NCBI GenBank assembly: GCA_020425485.1 | Contig: JAGQRL010000058.1 | Coordinates: 1-11,660 of the forward strand | From: Rhodospirillaceae bacterium | Lineage (GTDB): Bacteria; Pseudomonadota; Alphaproteobacteria; DSM-16000; Inquilinaceae | Length of the DNA: 11,660 nucleotides | Direction of reading: 5' to 3' | In this document: piece by piece, positions 1 through 7,203 of the stretch | How positions within the stretch are numbered: position 1 is the stretch's first letter | How the letters are laid out: the number at the start of each line of letters is the position of its first letter | Translations under genes and position numbers: made by a program | Notes under the pieces: model-generated | Databases searched by the model: none | What the model saw: only the letters and a program-made list of their open reading frames with translations | What the model was told of the DNA's origin: nothing

Positions 1-557
1 AGGGCCTGTCGGGCGGCACCATCATCGTGCGGCCGCGCGCGGTCAGCCCGCTCACCACCAACCACAACACCATCATCGGCAACACGGTGCTGTACGGCGC
101 CACCGCCGGCAAGGTGTTCGCCGCCGGCCAGGCGGGCGAGCGCTTCGCGGTGCGCAACAGCGGGGCCGTGGTGGTGGTGGAAGGCTGCGGTTCCAACGGC
201 TGCGAATACATGACCGGCGGCACCGCGGTGATCCTCGGCTCGGTGGGCGACAACTTCGCCGCCGGCATGACGGGCGGCATGGCCTTCGTCTACGACGTGG
301 ACGAGACCTTCGAGAAGCGGGTGAACCCGGACAGCGTGATCTGGCAGCGGGTGGCGACGGAGCACTACCGCCGGCTGGTGGTCAACCTGGTGGCCGAGCA
401 CGTCCGTGAAACCGACTCCCGGTTCGCCCGCGAGCTGCTGAACGACTGGGATCGGGTGCAGAAGAACATCTGGCAGGTGGTGCCGAAGGAAATGATCGGC
501 CGCCTGGAGCACCCGATCCGCCCCGACGAGCCGGTGCGGGCGATCCCCGCGGAGTAG
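1..557 (+). CDS. gltB: Glutamate synthase large subunit, C-terminal end (partial)
   Basis: This is the 3' end of a gene that begins before the window; it is read in frame from base 3 (GLSGGTIIVRP...) and gives 184 residues before a TAG stop. The glycine-rich repeats (for example GCGSNGCEYMTGG and GSVGDNFAAGMTGG) match the GXGXG right-handed beta-helix at the C terminus of the NADPH-dependent glutamate synthase alpha subunit. In that family this domain is structural, while the glutaminase and FMN/Fe-S synthase centres lie upstream and are not visible here. The enzyme makes two glutamates from glutamine and 2-oxoglutarate and so serves cytoplasmic ammonia assimilation. The tail (NDWDRVQKNIWQVVPKEM) is typical of GltB ends. 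No gltD follows on this side, so the small subunit gene, if linked, lies upstream. Identification is firm. Confidence 0.95.
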   Translation, partial: GLSGGTIIVRPRAVSPLTTNHNTIIGNTVLYGATAGKVFAAGQAGERFAVRNSGAVVVVEGCGSNGCEYMTGGTAVILGSVGDNFAAGMTGGMAFVYDVDETFEKRVNPDSVIWQRVATEHYRRLVVNLVAEHVRETDSRFARELLNDWDRVQKNIWQVVPKEMIGRLEHPIRPDEPVRAIPAE

Positions 558-566
558 GCGATCGGC

Positions 567-600
567 AGCCGGCGCGGGGCCTGGGTGCCCTGCGCCGGCT
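567..600 (+). terminator. Strong hairpin just after gltB
   Basis: Bases 567-580 pair with 587-600 to make a 14-bp stem (one G-U pair) around the 6-nt loop CTGGGT. It starts 9 nt after the gltB stop codon. A second, shorter perfect hairpin (609-616 with 621-628, loop AAGC) follows. Neither has a T-tract, so this is not a textbook intrinsic terminator. It may end gltB transcription without a U-tract or protect the 3' end of the mRNA. Confidence 0.45.
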
Positions 601-655
601 CCCCGACGCCGGCGGCAAGCGCCGCCGGGGCGGCCGGCAATCCACCCGACATGAC

Positions 656-679
656 AAAAATCCCCGCACGGTGCGGGGA
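656..679 (-). terminator. Rho-independent terminator of the GGDEF-EAL gene
   Basis: On the minus strand an 8-bp stem (TCCCCGCA/TGCGGGGA, loop of 3) is followed directly by TTTTT (bases 660-656). It lies about 50 nt after the stop codon of the GGDEF-EAL gene. Stem plus U-tract is the classical intrinsic terminator and sets the boundary between this gene and convergent gltB. Confidence 0.8.
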
Positions 680-731
680 GAGACTGCGGTTTGCGGGAAC
701 GCTGGTCGGGAAGGCCGGCAGCCGGTAGGCG

Positions 732-3200
732 CTATTCGGCAGGGCCGTGGGCGGGAGCCGGAATGGCCGGTGCCGGCTGGCGGCGGCGATCCGGTGCAGT
801 TTCCGGCGGGTGCCGCCGCGGCGGCGGTTCCACGCCGATCGGCACGATCTCCATGGCCGCCTCGTCGACCCCGGCGGCCACCGCCGGTTCGGGGGCCGCC
901 TTTCTCAGGTGCATGGCTTCGATGGCGTCGGGCGGGCTCGGCCGGCCCAAGAGGAAGCCCTGGATGACATCGCAGTCGAGGCCGGCGAGAAGCTGGAACT
1001 GCTCCTCGGTTTCCACGCCTTCCGCCACGATGGTCAGCCCCAGGCTCTTGCCCATGGTGACGATGGCCTGGACGATCGCCAGGTCGTCGGGGTCCTGCAA
1101 AATGTCCTTCACGAAGGAGCGGTCGATCTTCAGCGAGGTCACCGGGAAGCGCTTCAGATAGGCCAGGCTGGAATAGCCGGTGCCGAAGTCGTCCACCGCC
1201 ACGCTGATGCCCTGGTCGGCCAGCCGGTAGAGCTGCAGTTCGGCCCGGTTCACATCCTGCATCAGCATGCTTTCGGTGATCTCGATCTCCAGGTCGCGCG
1301 GGTCGATCCCGGTTTCGTTGATCACCCGGCGCACCAGGCCGGCGATGTCGCCATGGCGGAACTGGCGGGGCGAGATGTTCACCGCCACCATGGGCGAGGG
1401 CAGCCCGGCATCGCGCCACGCCACCTGCTGTGCACACGCGGTGTGCAGCGCCCAGCTTCCCAGTTCGTGGATGAAGCCGGAGCTTTCGGCGATGGGGATG
1501 AACACGCCGGGGGAAACGATGGTGCCTTCGCCGTCGATCCAGCGCGCCAGGGCTTCCAGGCCCACCAGCCGGCGGGTACGGCCGCAGAACTTGGGCTGGT
1601 AGCACAGGTGGAATTCGCCGCGCTCCAGCCCTTCGCGCATCTTGGTTTCCATGCGCCGGCGCTCGCGCGCGATGCGGTCGCGCTCGCCGTCGAACAGGTG
1701 GACGTTGCCCGGCCCCTGTTCCTTGGCACGATGCAACGCGGAATCGACCCGTTGCAGCAGCAGCCCCGCATCGGTGCCGTCGTCGGGGCAGACCACCACG
1801 CCCACCGAAACGGTGGTGTGGATCGGCCGATGGTCGATGACGAAGGGCACCGACAGGTCGGCGACGATGGACGAGGCCATCACCGAGGCGTCCTCGCTCT
1901 CCGTCATGCCGTTGGCGATGATGGCGAACTCGTCGCCGCCGATGCGCGCCACCGTGTCGGACTGGCGGACCCGCCGTTTGATGCGCTCGGCGAACTGCCG
2001 CAGCAGCCGGTCGCCGACGCCGTGTCCGAAGGTGTCGTTGATCTCGTTGAAGCGGTCCAGGTCCATCACCAGAACGCCGGTGGGCTGGCGGGTGCGCCGC
2101 GCATGGGCGATGGATTCGGTGAGCCGCAGGCTGAAGGTGTCGCGGTTGGCCAGCCCCGTCACCGTGTCGGTGCCGGCGATGGCGGACATCTCCTGCAGCC
2201 GGTAGCGCAGGCGCCGCGTGCGCACCAGCTCCTGGCGCAGAATGGTTACCGTGGCGCCGATGAACAGGATGGTGAACACCGGGAACAGCACGCCGGTGGG
2301 CAGCCAGGTGGTCAGCACGCTGCCGAAATCGGTGGCCACCAGGGCGGCGACCGGGATGTCGGGAAGCCGTGCGAAGCCGCCGATGATGCGCGCGCCGCCG
2401 GGAGCCTGCAGGTCGATATCGTCAACCACCGCAGGCGAGGAGCCGGGAAGATCGGCCAGCGCCAGCGGCGCGCCGATCTGTGCCCCCAGGGGGTCGTTTT
2501 CGACGGTGGCGAGCGACAGCACCTGCCCGTTGGTGGTCGCCACCAGGTAGCCGGAGGCGGCGAAGGGCAGGGCGCCGGGCTGGCGGACGATCAGCTCCAG
2601 GGGATCCACCAGCGCCACCAGACGCTCGGTGCCGCCGTTCTGGTCGGCATCCACCAGGCGGCCCACGGCCACATACCAGCCGGCGGTGGTGCGTTCGGCC
2701 GGCAGCGTGCCGATCAACAAATGGTGAGACGATGGTGCGGGGGACAGGGCGGCGATGCGGCCGATCTGCTCGGCATCCAGGTTGATCGCCTCGCCGGTGG
2801 CCGAACTCAGCGCGCCGACGGCATCGAGCAGGGCGAGGCCGCGGATATGGGGCGTTTCGAAGGGCTGCCGGTCGAGCGGCCGTGCGGTTTCCGTGGCGAG
2901 AAGCTGGGTCGAGGGCGGCCGGCCGGCCCGCAGGTCTTCGGCCATCCGGTCGAGATGGGTCTCGACCCGGCTCAGCACCTGTTCGGCGTGGCTGGCCAGC
3001 AGGCTGGTGCGGCCGAGGAGATCACGGCGGGCGCTGTCGCGGTGTCGCTCGAAGGAGCCGATGGTCAGCACCACCATGGTGGCGATGATGACGACACAGG
3101 CGAGCCCCGCCCATCCAAAGGCGGCGCGACGTTGCGACTTGGCCTCGCTAGGTGAACCCACCGCCGCGGCCGTGCTGGCACGTGGCTCGATTGTCGTCAT
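732..3200 (-). CDS. Membrane-anchored GGDEF-EAL cyclic-di-GMP protein
   Basis: The product is 822 aa from the ATG at 3200. It has one N-terminal membrane segment (about 26-48), a periplasmic sensor region of about 250 residues that I cannot assign to a named family, a second membrane segment (about 298-322), then GGDEF and EAL domains. The GGDEF domain has an intact GGDEF motif (421-425) and an I-site RxxD (412-415) five residues before it. The EAL domain keeps its expected active-site residues: EAL at 549-551, N608, E640, DDFGTGYS at 670-677, K691, E727 and Q747. Both c-di-GMP synthesis and hydrolysis are therefore possible; which dominates cannot be read from sequence. The last 50 or so residues are Pro/Arg-rich and probably disordered. 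The frame is open to a GTG at 3332 (866 aa), with another ATG at 3215. None of these starts has a well-spaced ribosome site, and 3200 is chosen because the membrane segment follows at the usual distance. Confidence 0.88.
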   Translation of the reverse strand: MTTIEPRASTAAAVGSPSEAKSQRRAAFGWAGLACVVIIATMVVLTIGSFERHRDSARRDLLGRTSLLASHAEQVLSRVETHLDRMAEDLRAGRPPSTQLLATETARPLDRQPFETPHIRGLALLDAVGALSSATGEAINLDAEQIGRIAALSPAPSSHHLLIGTLPAERTTAGWYVAVGRLVDADQNGGTERLVALVDPLELIVRQPGALPFAASGYLVATTNGQVLSLATVENDPLGAQIGAPLALADLPGSSPAVVDDIDLQAPGGARIIGGFARLPDIPVAALVATDFGSVLTTWLPTGVLFPVFTILFIGATVTILRQELVRTRRLRYRLQEMSAIAGTDTVTGLANRDTFSLRLTESIAHARRTRQPTGVLVMDLDRFNEINDTFGHGVGDRLLRQFAERIKRRVRQSDTVARIGGDEFAIIANGMTESEDASVMASSIVADLSVPFVIDHRPIHTTVSVGVVVCPDDGTDAGLLLQRVDSALHRAKEQGPGNVHLFDGERDRIARERRRMETKMREGLERGEFHLCYQPKFCGRTRRLVGLEALARWIDGEGTIVSPGVFIPIAESSGFIHELGSWALHTACAQQVAWRDAGLPSPMVAVNISPRQFRHGDIAGLVRRVINETGIDPRDLEIEITESMLMQDVNRAELQLYRLADQGISVAVDDFGTGYSSLAYLKRFPVTSLKIDRSFVKDILQDPDDLAIVQAIVTMGKSLGLTIVAEGVETEEQFQLLAGLDCDVIQGFLLGRPSPPDAIEAMHLRKAAPEPAVAAGVDEAAMEIVPIGVEPPPRRHPPETAPDRRRQPAPAIPAPAHGPAE

Positions 3201-3416
3201 GCTCCGTACCCACATCGCCGGGCTTATCCGTCGAGCTTCGGCACGGTCATCGTACGGAGGAATGGTGAACCAAGGTTTAATTCCGAGATTTAGGAACGCC
3301 TTGTAGCGCGCGCCTAAATCCCGCCGGGGCACGGCAAATCCCGGCCGTTCGGAAGCTCCGGACGGCGGCTGAGGTCCGACAGGTCAGCCATGGGGAAAGC
3401 GCAGGCGGCGGAAGCG
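3201..3416. other. Intergenic region upstream of the GGDEF-EAL gene
   Basis: No convincing gene lies here apart from a possible N-terminal extension of the GGDEF-EAL protein up to 3332. Bases 3245-3325 are noticeably A+T-richer than the surroundings and are the natural place for the minus-strand promoter, but no -35/-10 pair with correct spacing stands out. A 9-bp hairpin with one G-U pair (3345-3353 with 3357-3365, loop AGC) is present; its role is unknown. Confidence 0.4.
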
Positions 3417-3446
3417 GAAGAGAAACGGCCGGCGCGGAGCCGGCCG
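3417..3446 (-). terminator. Rho-independent terminator of the cell-wall hydrolase gene
   Basis: On the minus strand a perfect 8-bp stem (CGGCCGGC/GCCGGCCG, bases 3446-3439 with 3433-3426, loop TCCGC) is followed by TTTCTCTT. It begins 7 nt after the hydrolase stop codon. The pyrimidine tract is interrupted but still T-rich, which is enough for an intrinsic terminator in a G+C-rich genome. Confidence 0.75.
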
Positions 3447-3453
3447 CCCGTGC

Positions 3454-3894
3454 TTACTGGTCGCGGAAGGTCAGGAACACATGGTCGCCGTAGCGGCCGA
3501 CCACCTGCAGGTTGCGGGCCCAGTTTGGCATGCCAACACTGGAATTGATGAAGAAGAGGGCGTCGTTGTCCGGGTCTCCGGAGAGATAGGTATCGATCGC
3601 GACCCTGACGGAGTCATCGAACGCCTGGGGTTCGATGATGGGAGCACCCATGGCCGACGATGCCGCGAACTGCCAGGGCTGGTTCACCACATCGCAAACG
3701 GTATTCGGGAACTCCTCATGTTCTACGCGGTTGAGGACGACTTCGCCCACCATGCTGGCCCCCTGAGCCTCTACCCCGCGAGTCTCCCAATAGATGGCGT
3801 GGGAGAGGCAAAAAATATCAGGGTTGCTAATCAGTGTTGCTTCCGCACTTGTAGCCAGCATCAACGTGCCGGCAATCAAGCTCGTCACAGACAT
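3454..3894 (-). CDS. Secreted cell-wall hydrolase, Hydrolase_2/SleB-like
   Basis: This 146-aa protein matches the Hydrolase_2 (SleB/CwlJ) pattern: CLSHAIYWETRG (C29-G40, probable catalytic E37), then EVVLNRV (51-57), FPNTVC (62-67) and a C-terminal PNWAR...GRYGDHVF. Known relatives cleave peptidoglycan glycan strands as lytic transglycosylases. Residues 1-19 look like a signal peptide (hydrophobic LIAGTLML, then SAEA), giving a small mature enzyme in the periplasm. The N-region has no Lys or Arg, which is unusual for Sec export, yet no start codon exists upstream before an in-frame stop. The ATG has a good ribosome site (AAGGA, 8 nt before it). Position 78 is Ala where many relatives have Trp (QFAA instead of QFSW). 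The gene is clearly lower in G+C than its neighbours, which suggests later acquisition. It stands alone with its own terminator. Confidence 0.82.
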   Translation of the reverse strand: MSVTSLIAGTLMLATSAEATLISNPDIFCLSHAIYWETRGVEAQGASMVGEVVLNRVEHEEFPNTVCDVVNQPWQFAASSAMGAPIIEPQAFDDSVRVAIDTYLSGDPDNDALFFINSSVGMPNWARNLQVVGRYGDHVFLTFRDQ

Positions 3895-4186
3895 TCCGGT
3901 TTTCCTTGTCTTTGGTGCCGGCGCGCGTGTTTTCCACGTCTATCGCCCGCGCACGCCTCCTGTCGCTCCTAGCAACGTTAACGCCAATTGGATTTGCTGC
4001 CGGATCGGATGCAGCCCATTGAAACTGGGTTGTCGTTGTCGGCCCGAACCGGCAACGCATGCCCATGCCATCCCGTCGTCGTCATGTCGAGACCCGGACG
4101 GGAAGACCGGACATGCGTCGGCGAGTCTTGGGGGATCCGGCGGCAAGTCAAGCGGATTTTTGCGCGCCTAAGTAGTGCTTGTCCGG
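3895..4186. other. Intergenic region, no gene seen
   Basis: These 292 bases separate the cell-wall hydrolase start from the exonuclease III stop. Short open frames exist but none has family-like sequence or a convincing start. The hydrolase promoter must lie here; the relatively A+T-rich stretch at about 3970-4030 is the likely place, but I could not identify a confident -35/-10 pair. No T-tract terminator for the exonuclease gene is evident. Confidence 0.4.
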
Positions 4187-4981
4187 TCAATCGGTTAGGT
4201 CGAGCCAAACCGGCACGTGGTCCGACGGTTTGGGCTCCCACCCGCGCGCTTGGCGCAAAATTCCTGCTCCGCCGATGCGGTTTGCCAGCGGTTCAGTGAC
4301 CCAGATGTGATCGAGCCGACGGCCGCGGTCAGACGCTTCCCAGTCGCGCGCCCGGTAGCTCCACCAGGAATACAGCTTGTCCTCCGCGGGGATCACCCGG
4401 CGCACCGCGTCCACCCACCCGATGGACGACTGCATGGCGGTCAGCGCCTCCACTTCCACCGGCGTGTGGCTGACCACATCGAGCATCTGGCGATGCGACC
4501 AAACATCGTTCTCCAGCGGTGCGATGTTGAGATCTCCCACCATGATGGTTGGGTGGCCGGCGGCCCCGGTGGCGGGCCACCAGTCGGCCATTTCCGCCAC
4601 AAAATCGAGCTTGTGGCGGAACTTGGGGTTGGTCTCCGGGTCGGGAATGTCACCGCCGGACGGCACGTAGAAGTTGTGAACGATCCAGCCGTTGGGCAGC
4701 GCGGCGGCGATGTGGCGGCAATCCTGGCGCTCGCACCAGTCGCGGGTCGGCACCGCGGTGAGCGGCTGGCGCGACACGATGGCGACGCCGTTGTAGCCTT
4801 TCATGCCAGCCAGCAGGGCGTGGCCGTAGCCGGCGGCGGCGAAGGCGCGGGCGGGGAAGGCATCGTTGGGCGACTTGGTTTCCTGCAGGCACAGCACGTC
4901 GGGCGCCAGCTCGCCCAGTGCGCGCACCACCAGATCCTGGCGCAGCCGCACCGAGTTGATATTCCAGGTGGCAATCCGCAT
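4187..4981 (-). CDS. xthA: Exodeoxyribonuclease III (AP endonuclease)
   Basis: The 264-aa product is a full-length Xth-type enzyme of the exonuclease/endonuclease/phosphatase fold. It starts MRIATWNINSVRLR. The expected catalytic and metal residues are all present: N7, E34 (QETK), Y105, D150 and N152 (GDLNIAP), D224 and H225 (LDHIW), and D254-H255 (SDHVP). It incises DNA at abasic sites and degrades 3' ends in base excision repair in the cytoplasm. The ATG at 4981 comes only 2 nt after the TAG of the upstream amidotransferase-like gene and has no recognisable Shine-Dalgarno sequence. Translation is therefore probably coupled to that gene, and the two form an operon. The frame stays open much further upstream, but that part lies antisense-free over the neighbour gene in another frame and is not protein-like. 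Function is confident. Confidence 0.95.
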   Translation of the reverse strand: MRIATWNINSVRLRQDLVVRALGELAPDVLCLQETKSPNDAFPARAFAAAGYGHALLAGMKGYNGVAIVSRQPLTAVPTRDWCERQDCRHIAAALPNGWIVHNFYVPSGGDIPDPETNPKFRHKLDFVAEMADWWPATGAAGHPTIMVGDLNIAPLENDVWSHRQMLDVVSHTPVEVEALTAMQSSIGWVDAVRRVIPAEDKLYSWWSYRARDWEASDRGRRLDHIWVTEPLANRIGGAGILRQARGWEPKPSDHVPVWLDLTD

Positions 4982-4983
4982 CG

Positions 4984-5748
4984 CTACGCAGCAGCGCTGG
5001 CGTCGCGACGGGCGGCCCGCTCGCGGCAGGCATCGCCGAAGGCCTTGAACAGGGCGGCCGAGGGCGGGTCTTCCCAGAACCGCCATTCCGGGTGCCACTG
5101 CACCGCCAGTGCGAAGGCCGGGCTGTCCAGCACGTGCACGGCTTCGATCTGGCCGTCGGGCGCCATCGCCTCCACGCCCAGGCGGCTGGCCGGACGGTCG
5201 ATCCCCTGGCGGTGCAGGCTGTTGACCATGAACTCCGTCTGCCCGGTGATGCGGTGCAGGCGCCCGCCTTCGATCACCGTCACCTTGTGGCGATGGGCAT
5301 GGCGGGTCGGCGCATCGCCGGTGGGGGCGCGGTGGTCCAGATGGCCCGGCACTTCGTGGATGGCCGGGCGCAGGGTGCCGCCCAGCGCCACGTTCAGTTC
5401 CTGGATGCCGCGGCAGATGCCGAAGAAGGGCACGCCCTTGGCGAGGGCGGCGCGCAGCAGCGGCATCACGGTGTCGTCGCGCCGCGGATCGAAGGGGCCG
5501 TGGCGCTCTTCCATGGGCAGGCCGTAGCGCGTGGGTTCGATGTTGGCGAGCCCGCCGGTGAGCAGCAGCCCATCCAGCCGCGACACCAGATCGTCCATGT
5601 CGTACCAGTTGCCCAGCGCCGGCAGCAGCATCGGCAGGCACCCGGCGCCATGGCTGATGCAGTGGACGTATTTGTCGTCGGCGAAATGGGTATCCCGATC
5701 GTCGATGCTCTTCACCGACGTGGAAATGCCGACCAGGGGCAGGTGCAT
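4984..5748 (-). CDS. Gamma-glutamyl-gamma-aminobutyrate hydrolase-like (peptidase C26) protein
   Basis: This 254-aa protein is a class I glutamine-amidotransferase-fold hydrolase of the PuuD/peptidase C26 group. The nucleophile elbow is GICRGIQELN (C112), and the rest of the triad is in QWHPEW (H219, E221). LLLTGG (61-66) is the usual oxyanion-side motif. Relatives free GABA, or other amines, from gamma-glutamyl conjugates in the cytoplasm; the substrate here is not determined, since no other putrescine-pathway gene is nearby. The ATG at 5748 has GGAG about 10 nt upstream. It is the first gene of a two-gene unit with exonuclease III, separated by 2 nt, although the functions are unrelated. 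It is divergent from the desaturase-like gene, with 105 bp shared between the two starts. Confidence 0.9.
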   Translation of the reverse strand: MHLPLVGISTSVKSIDDRDTHFADDKYVHCISHGAGCLPMLLPALGNWYDMDDLVSRLDGLLLTGGLANIEPTRYGLPMEERHGPFDPRRDDTVMPLLRAALAKGVPFFGICRGIQELNVALGGTLRPAIHEVPGHLDHRAPTGDAPTRHAHRHKVTVIEGGRLHRITGQTEFMVNSLHRQGIDRPASRLGVEAMAPDGQIEAVHVLDSPAFALAVQWHPEWRFWEDPPSAALFKAFGDACRERAARRDASAAA

Positions 5749-5853
5749 GATGGCGGGCTCCGGATGTGTCCTCGCCCACGCGGGTGGCAGCGCACAGCAA
5801 CGTCACGGCGAGTTGAAGCTGGACCGACGCGTGGACGGCCCATATTGGCCGGT

Positions 5854-6690
5854 ATGATGGAAGGCGTCGACACCTTGGTGCTTCTCAAGGGGCTTGCCCT
5901 CGCGGCATGGCTGGCCCTGCTGTTCGTGCTGGAGCGGCTGCGGCCGATGGCGGTGCGGCCCGACGGCGACCGCGGCCGGCCGGGTGCTTTGCGGCTGGCA
6001 CGCAATGCCGGGCTGTGGGTTGCCAACACCGCCCTGTCGCCCCTGGTGGTGGTGCCGGTTTCGGTGTGGGCGGCCGGGCTGACCGCGTGGCGGCCGGAGG
6101 CATGGAGCGGCGGCTGGGCGATCGCCGTGGACGTATTGATCCTCGATGCCTGGATCTACTGGTGGCACCGCGCCAACCACGAGTTTCCCCTCCTCTGGCG
6201 GTTCCACGAGGTGCACCACCTGGACCGCTTTCTCGACACCACCAGTGCCGTGCGCTTCCATTTCGGCGAGGTGCTGCTGGGGGCGGCGGTGCGGCTGCCG
6301 GTGATCGTGGCGTTCGACATTCCGTGGGCCTCGATCCTGGTGTTCGAAACCCTGGTGCTGGCTGGCGCCCTGTTCCACCACTCCAACCTCAAACTGCCGC
6401 CGCGGCTGGAACGCGCACTGGCCCGCGTGGTGGTGACGCCGTCGATCCACTGGGTGCATCACCACCGGGTGCGGCGGGATACCGACAGCAACTACGCCAC
6501 GGTGTTCAGCTTCTGGGATCCGCTGTTCGGCTCGCGCAGCCGCACCGCGCGCTGGCCGGCCATGCCGATCGGCGTGGAGGGGCGGGACGAGCGGGGCTTC
6601 CTCGGCCTGCTCAGCCGGCCCTTCGAGGCGGAGCCGCGGGCCGCGGGCGGCGGCTCAGAACCGCTCGGCCGTCCAGATGGCGGCGCGTGA
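5854..6690 (+). CDS. Sterol desaturase / fatty acid hydroxylase family membrane protein
   Basis: The 278-aa product carries the histidine clusters of the membrane di-iron fatty-acid-hydroxylase superfamily: HRANH (105-109), HEVHH (118-122), HH (175-176) and HWVHHHR (199-205). Hydrophobic segments lie at about 6-27, 55-75, 88-104 and 145-172. Family members hydroxylate or desaturate lipids in the membrane; the substrate of this one cannot be told from sequence. The start is uncertain. ATG 5854 or 5857 follow a small inverted repeat (CGGCC-CATATT-GGCCG, 5836-5851) and lack a good ribosome site, whereas GGAAGG at 5859-5864 would suit a TTG at 5875. The 3' end runs 36 bp into the convergent coq7 gene. 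The last 20 or so residues are Gly/Pro-rich and probably not part of the fold. Confidence 0.88.
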   Translation: MMEGVDTLVLLKGLALAAWLALLFVLERLRPMAVRPDGDRGRPGALRLARNAGLWVANTALSPLVVVPVSVWAAGLTAWRPEAWSGGWAIAVDVLILDAWIYWWHRANHEFPLLWRFHEVHHLDRFLDTTSAVRFHFGEVLLGAAVRLPVIVAFDIPWASILVFETLVLAGALFHHSNLKLPPRLERALARVVVTPSIHWVHHHRVRRDTDSNYATVFSFWDPLFGSRSRTARWPAMPIGVEGRDERGFLGLLSRPFEAEPRAAGGGSEPLGRPDGGA

Positions 6691-7203
6691 GCCGGCCTTG
6701 ATGACGGTGGTCAGCACGCGGTAGCCCGGCGTCTGTTCCGCTTCGTTGGCGAGCCCGATGTCGCGGTGCTCCAGCTCTTCTTCCCGGAAGCGCTCGATTT
6801 CCGCCTTCAGCTCCGGTTCGTCGTCACCGAGTTCCGCTTCCTGGGCGGCATAGTGCCCGTCGATCACCTCTTCCACCGCCACCGTGCAGGCCATGGCGGC
6901 GCGTTCGCCCATCAGGGCGGTGGCGGCCCCCAGGGCGAAGCCGGCGACGTGCCACAGCGGCTGCAGCACGCTCGGCCGCACGCCGCCGTCGCGCATGCGG
7001 CGTTCGAAGGCGGCCAGGTGCTCGGCTTCCTGGTCGGCCATGTGGCGCAGCAGATCGCCCTTGGGGCCATCCCCCAGCACCGCAAGCTGGCCTTCATAGA
7101 TGCGCTTGGCACCGTACTCGCCAGCATGGTCGACGCGGATCATGCGGTGGAGCCGGGCGCGCTTGGAGCGGCTAGCGGGCGGCCGATGCGGGGATGCGTC
7201 CAT
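6655..7203 (-). CDS. coq7: COQ7-type 5-demethoxyubiquinol hydroxylase
   Basis: This 182-aa protein is a COQ7/CAT5 di-iron enzyme, which adds the last ring hydroxyl group in ubiquinone synthesis and is found in many alphaproteobacteria in place of UbiF. The iron-ligand motifs are present: E29 in DHAGEYGA, E59 and H62 in QEAEH, E111 or E112 in VEEVIDGHY, and E143 with H146 in EELEH. The C terminus (SRAAIWTAERF) is the conserved family end. The ATG at 7203 has GGGAG 7 nt before it, placed inside the end of dsbB, and the two genes overlap by 32 bp. The pair is therefore probably translated from one mRNA. At the other end it overlaps the convergent desaturase-like gene by 36 bp. Confidence 0.95.
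   Translation of the reverse strand: MDASPHRPPASRSKRARLHRMIRVDHAGEYGAKRIYEGQLAVLGDGPKGDLLRHMADQEAEHLAAFERRMRDGGVRPSVLQPLWHVAGFALGAATALMGERAAMACTVAVEEVIDGHYAAQEAELGDDEPELKAEIERFREEELEHRDIGLANEAEQTPGYRVLTTVIKAGSRAAIWTAERF

Noticed and set aside
747..3155. Long plus-strand open frame opposite the GGDEF-EAL gene
   Set aside because: It is a G+C-rich shadow on the opposite strand; its translation is His/Gly/Gln-rich without family motifs, while the minus strand encodes clear GGDEF and EAL domains.
4982..5806. Upstream extension of exonuclease III to a 539-aa fusion
   Set aside because: The extension is Arg/Pro/Ala-rich and overlaps the amidotransferase-like gene in another frame; the ATG at 4981 gives the normal Xth length.
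5092..5853. N-terminal extension of the desaturase-like protein
   Set aside because: The added part is antisense to the amidotransferase-like gene and lacks membrane or motif content; the family length fits a start near 5854.
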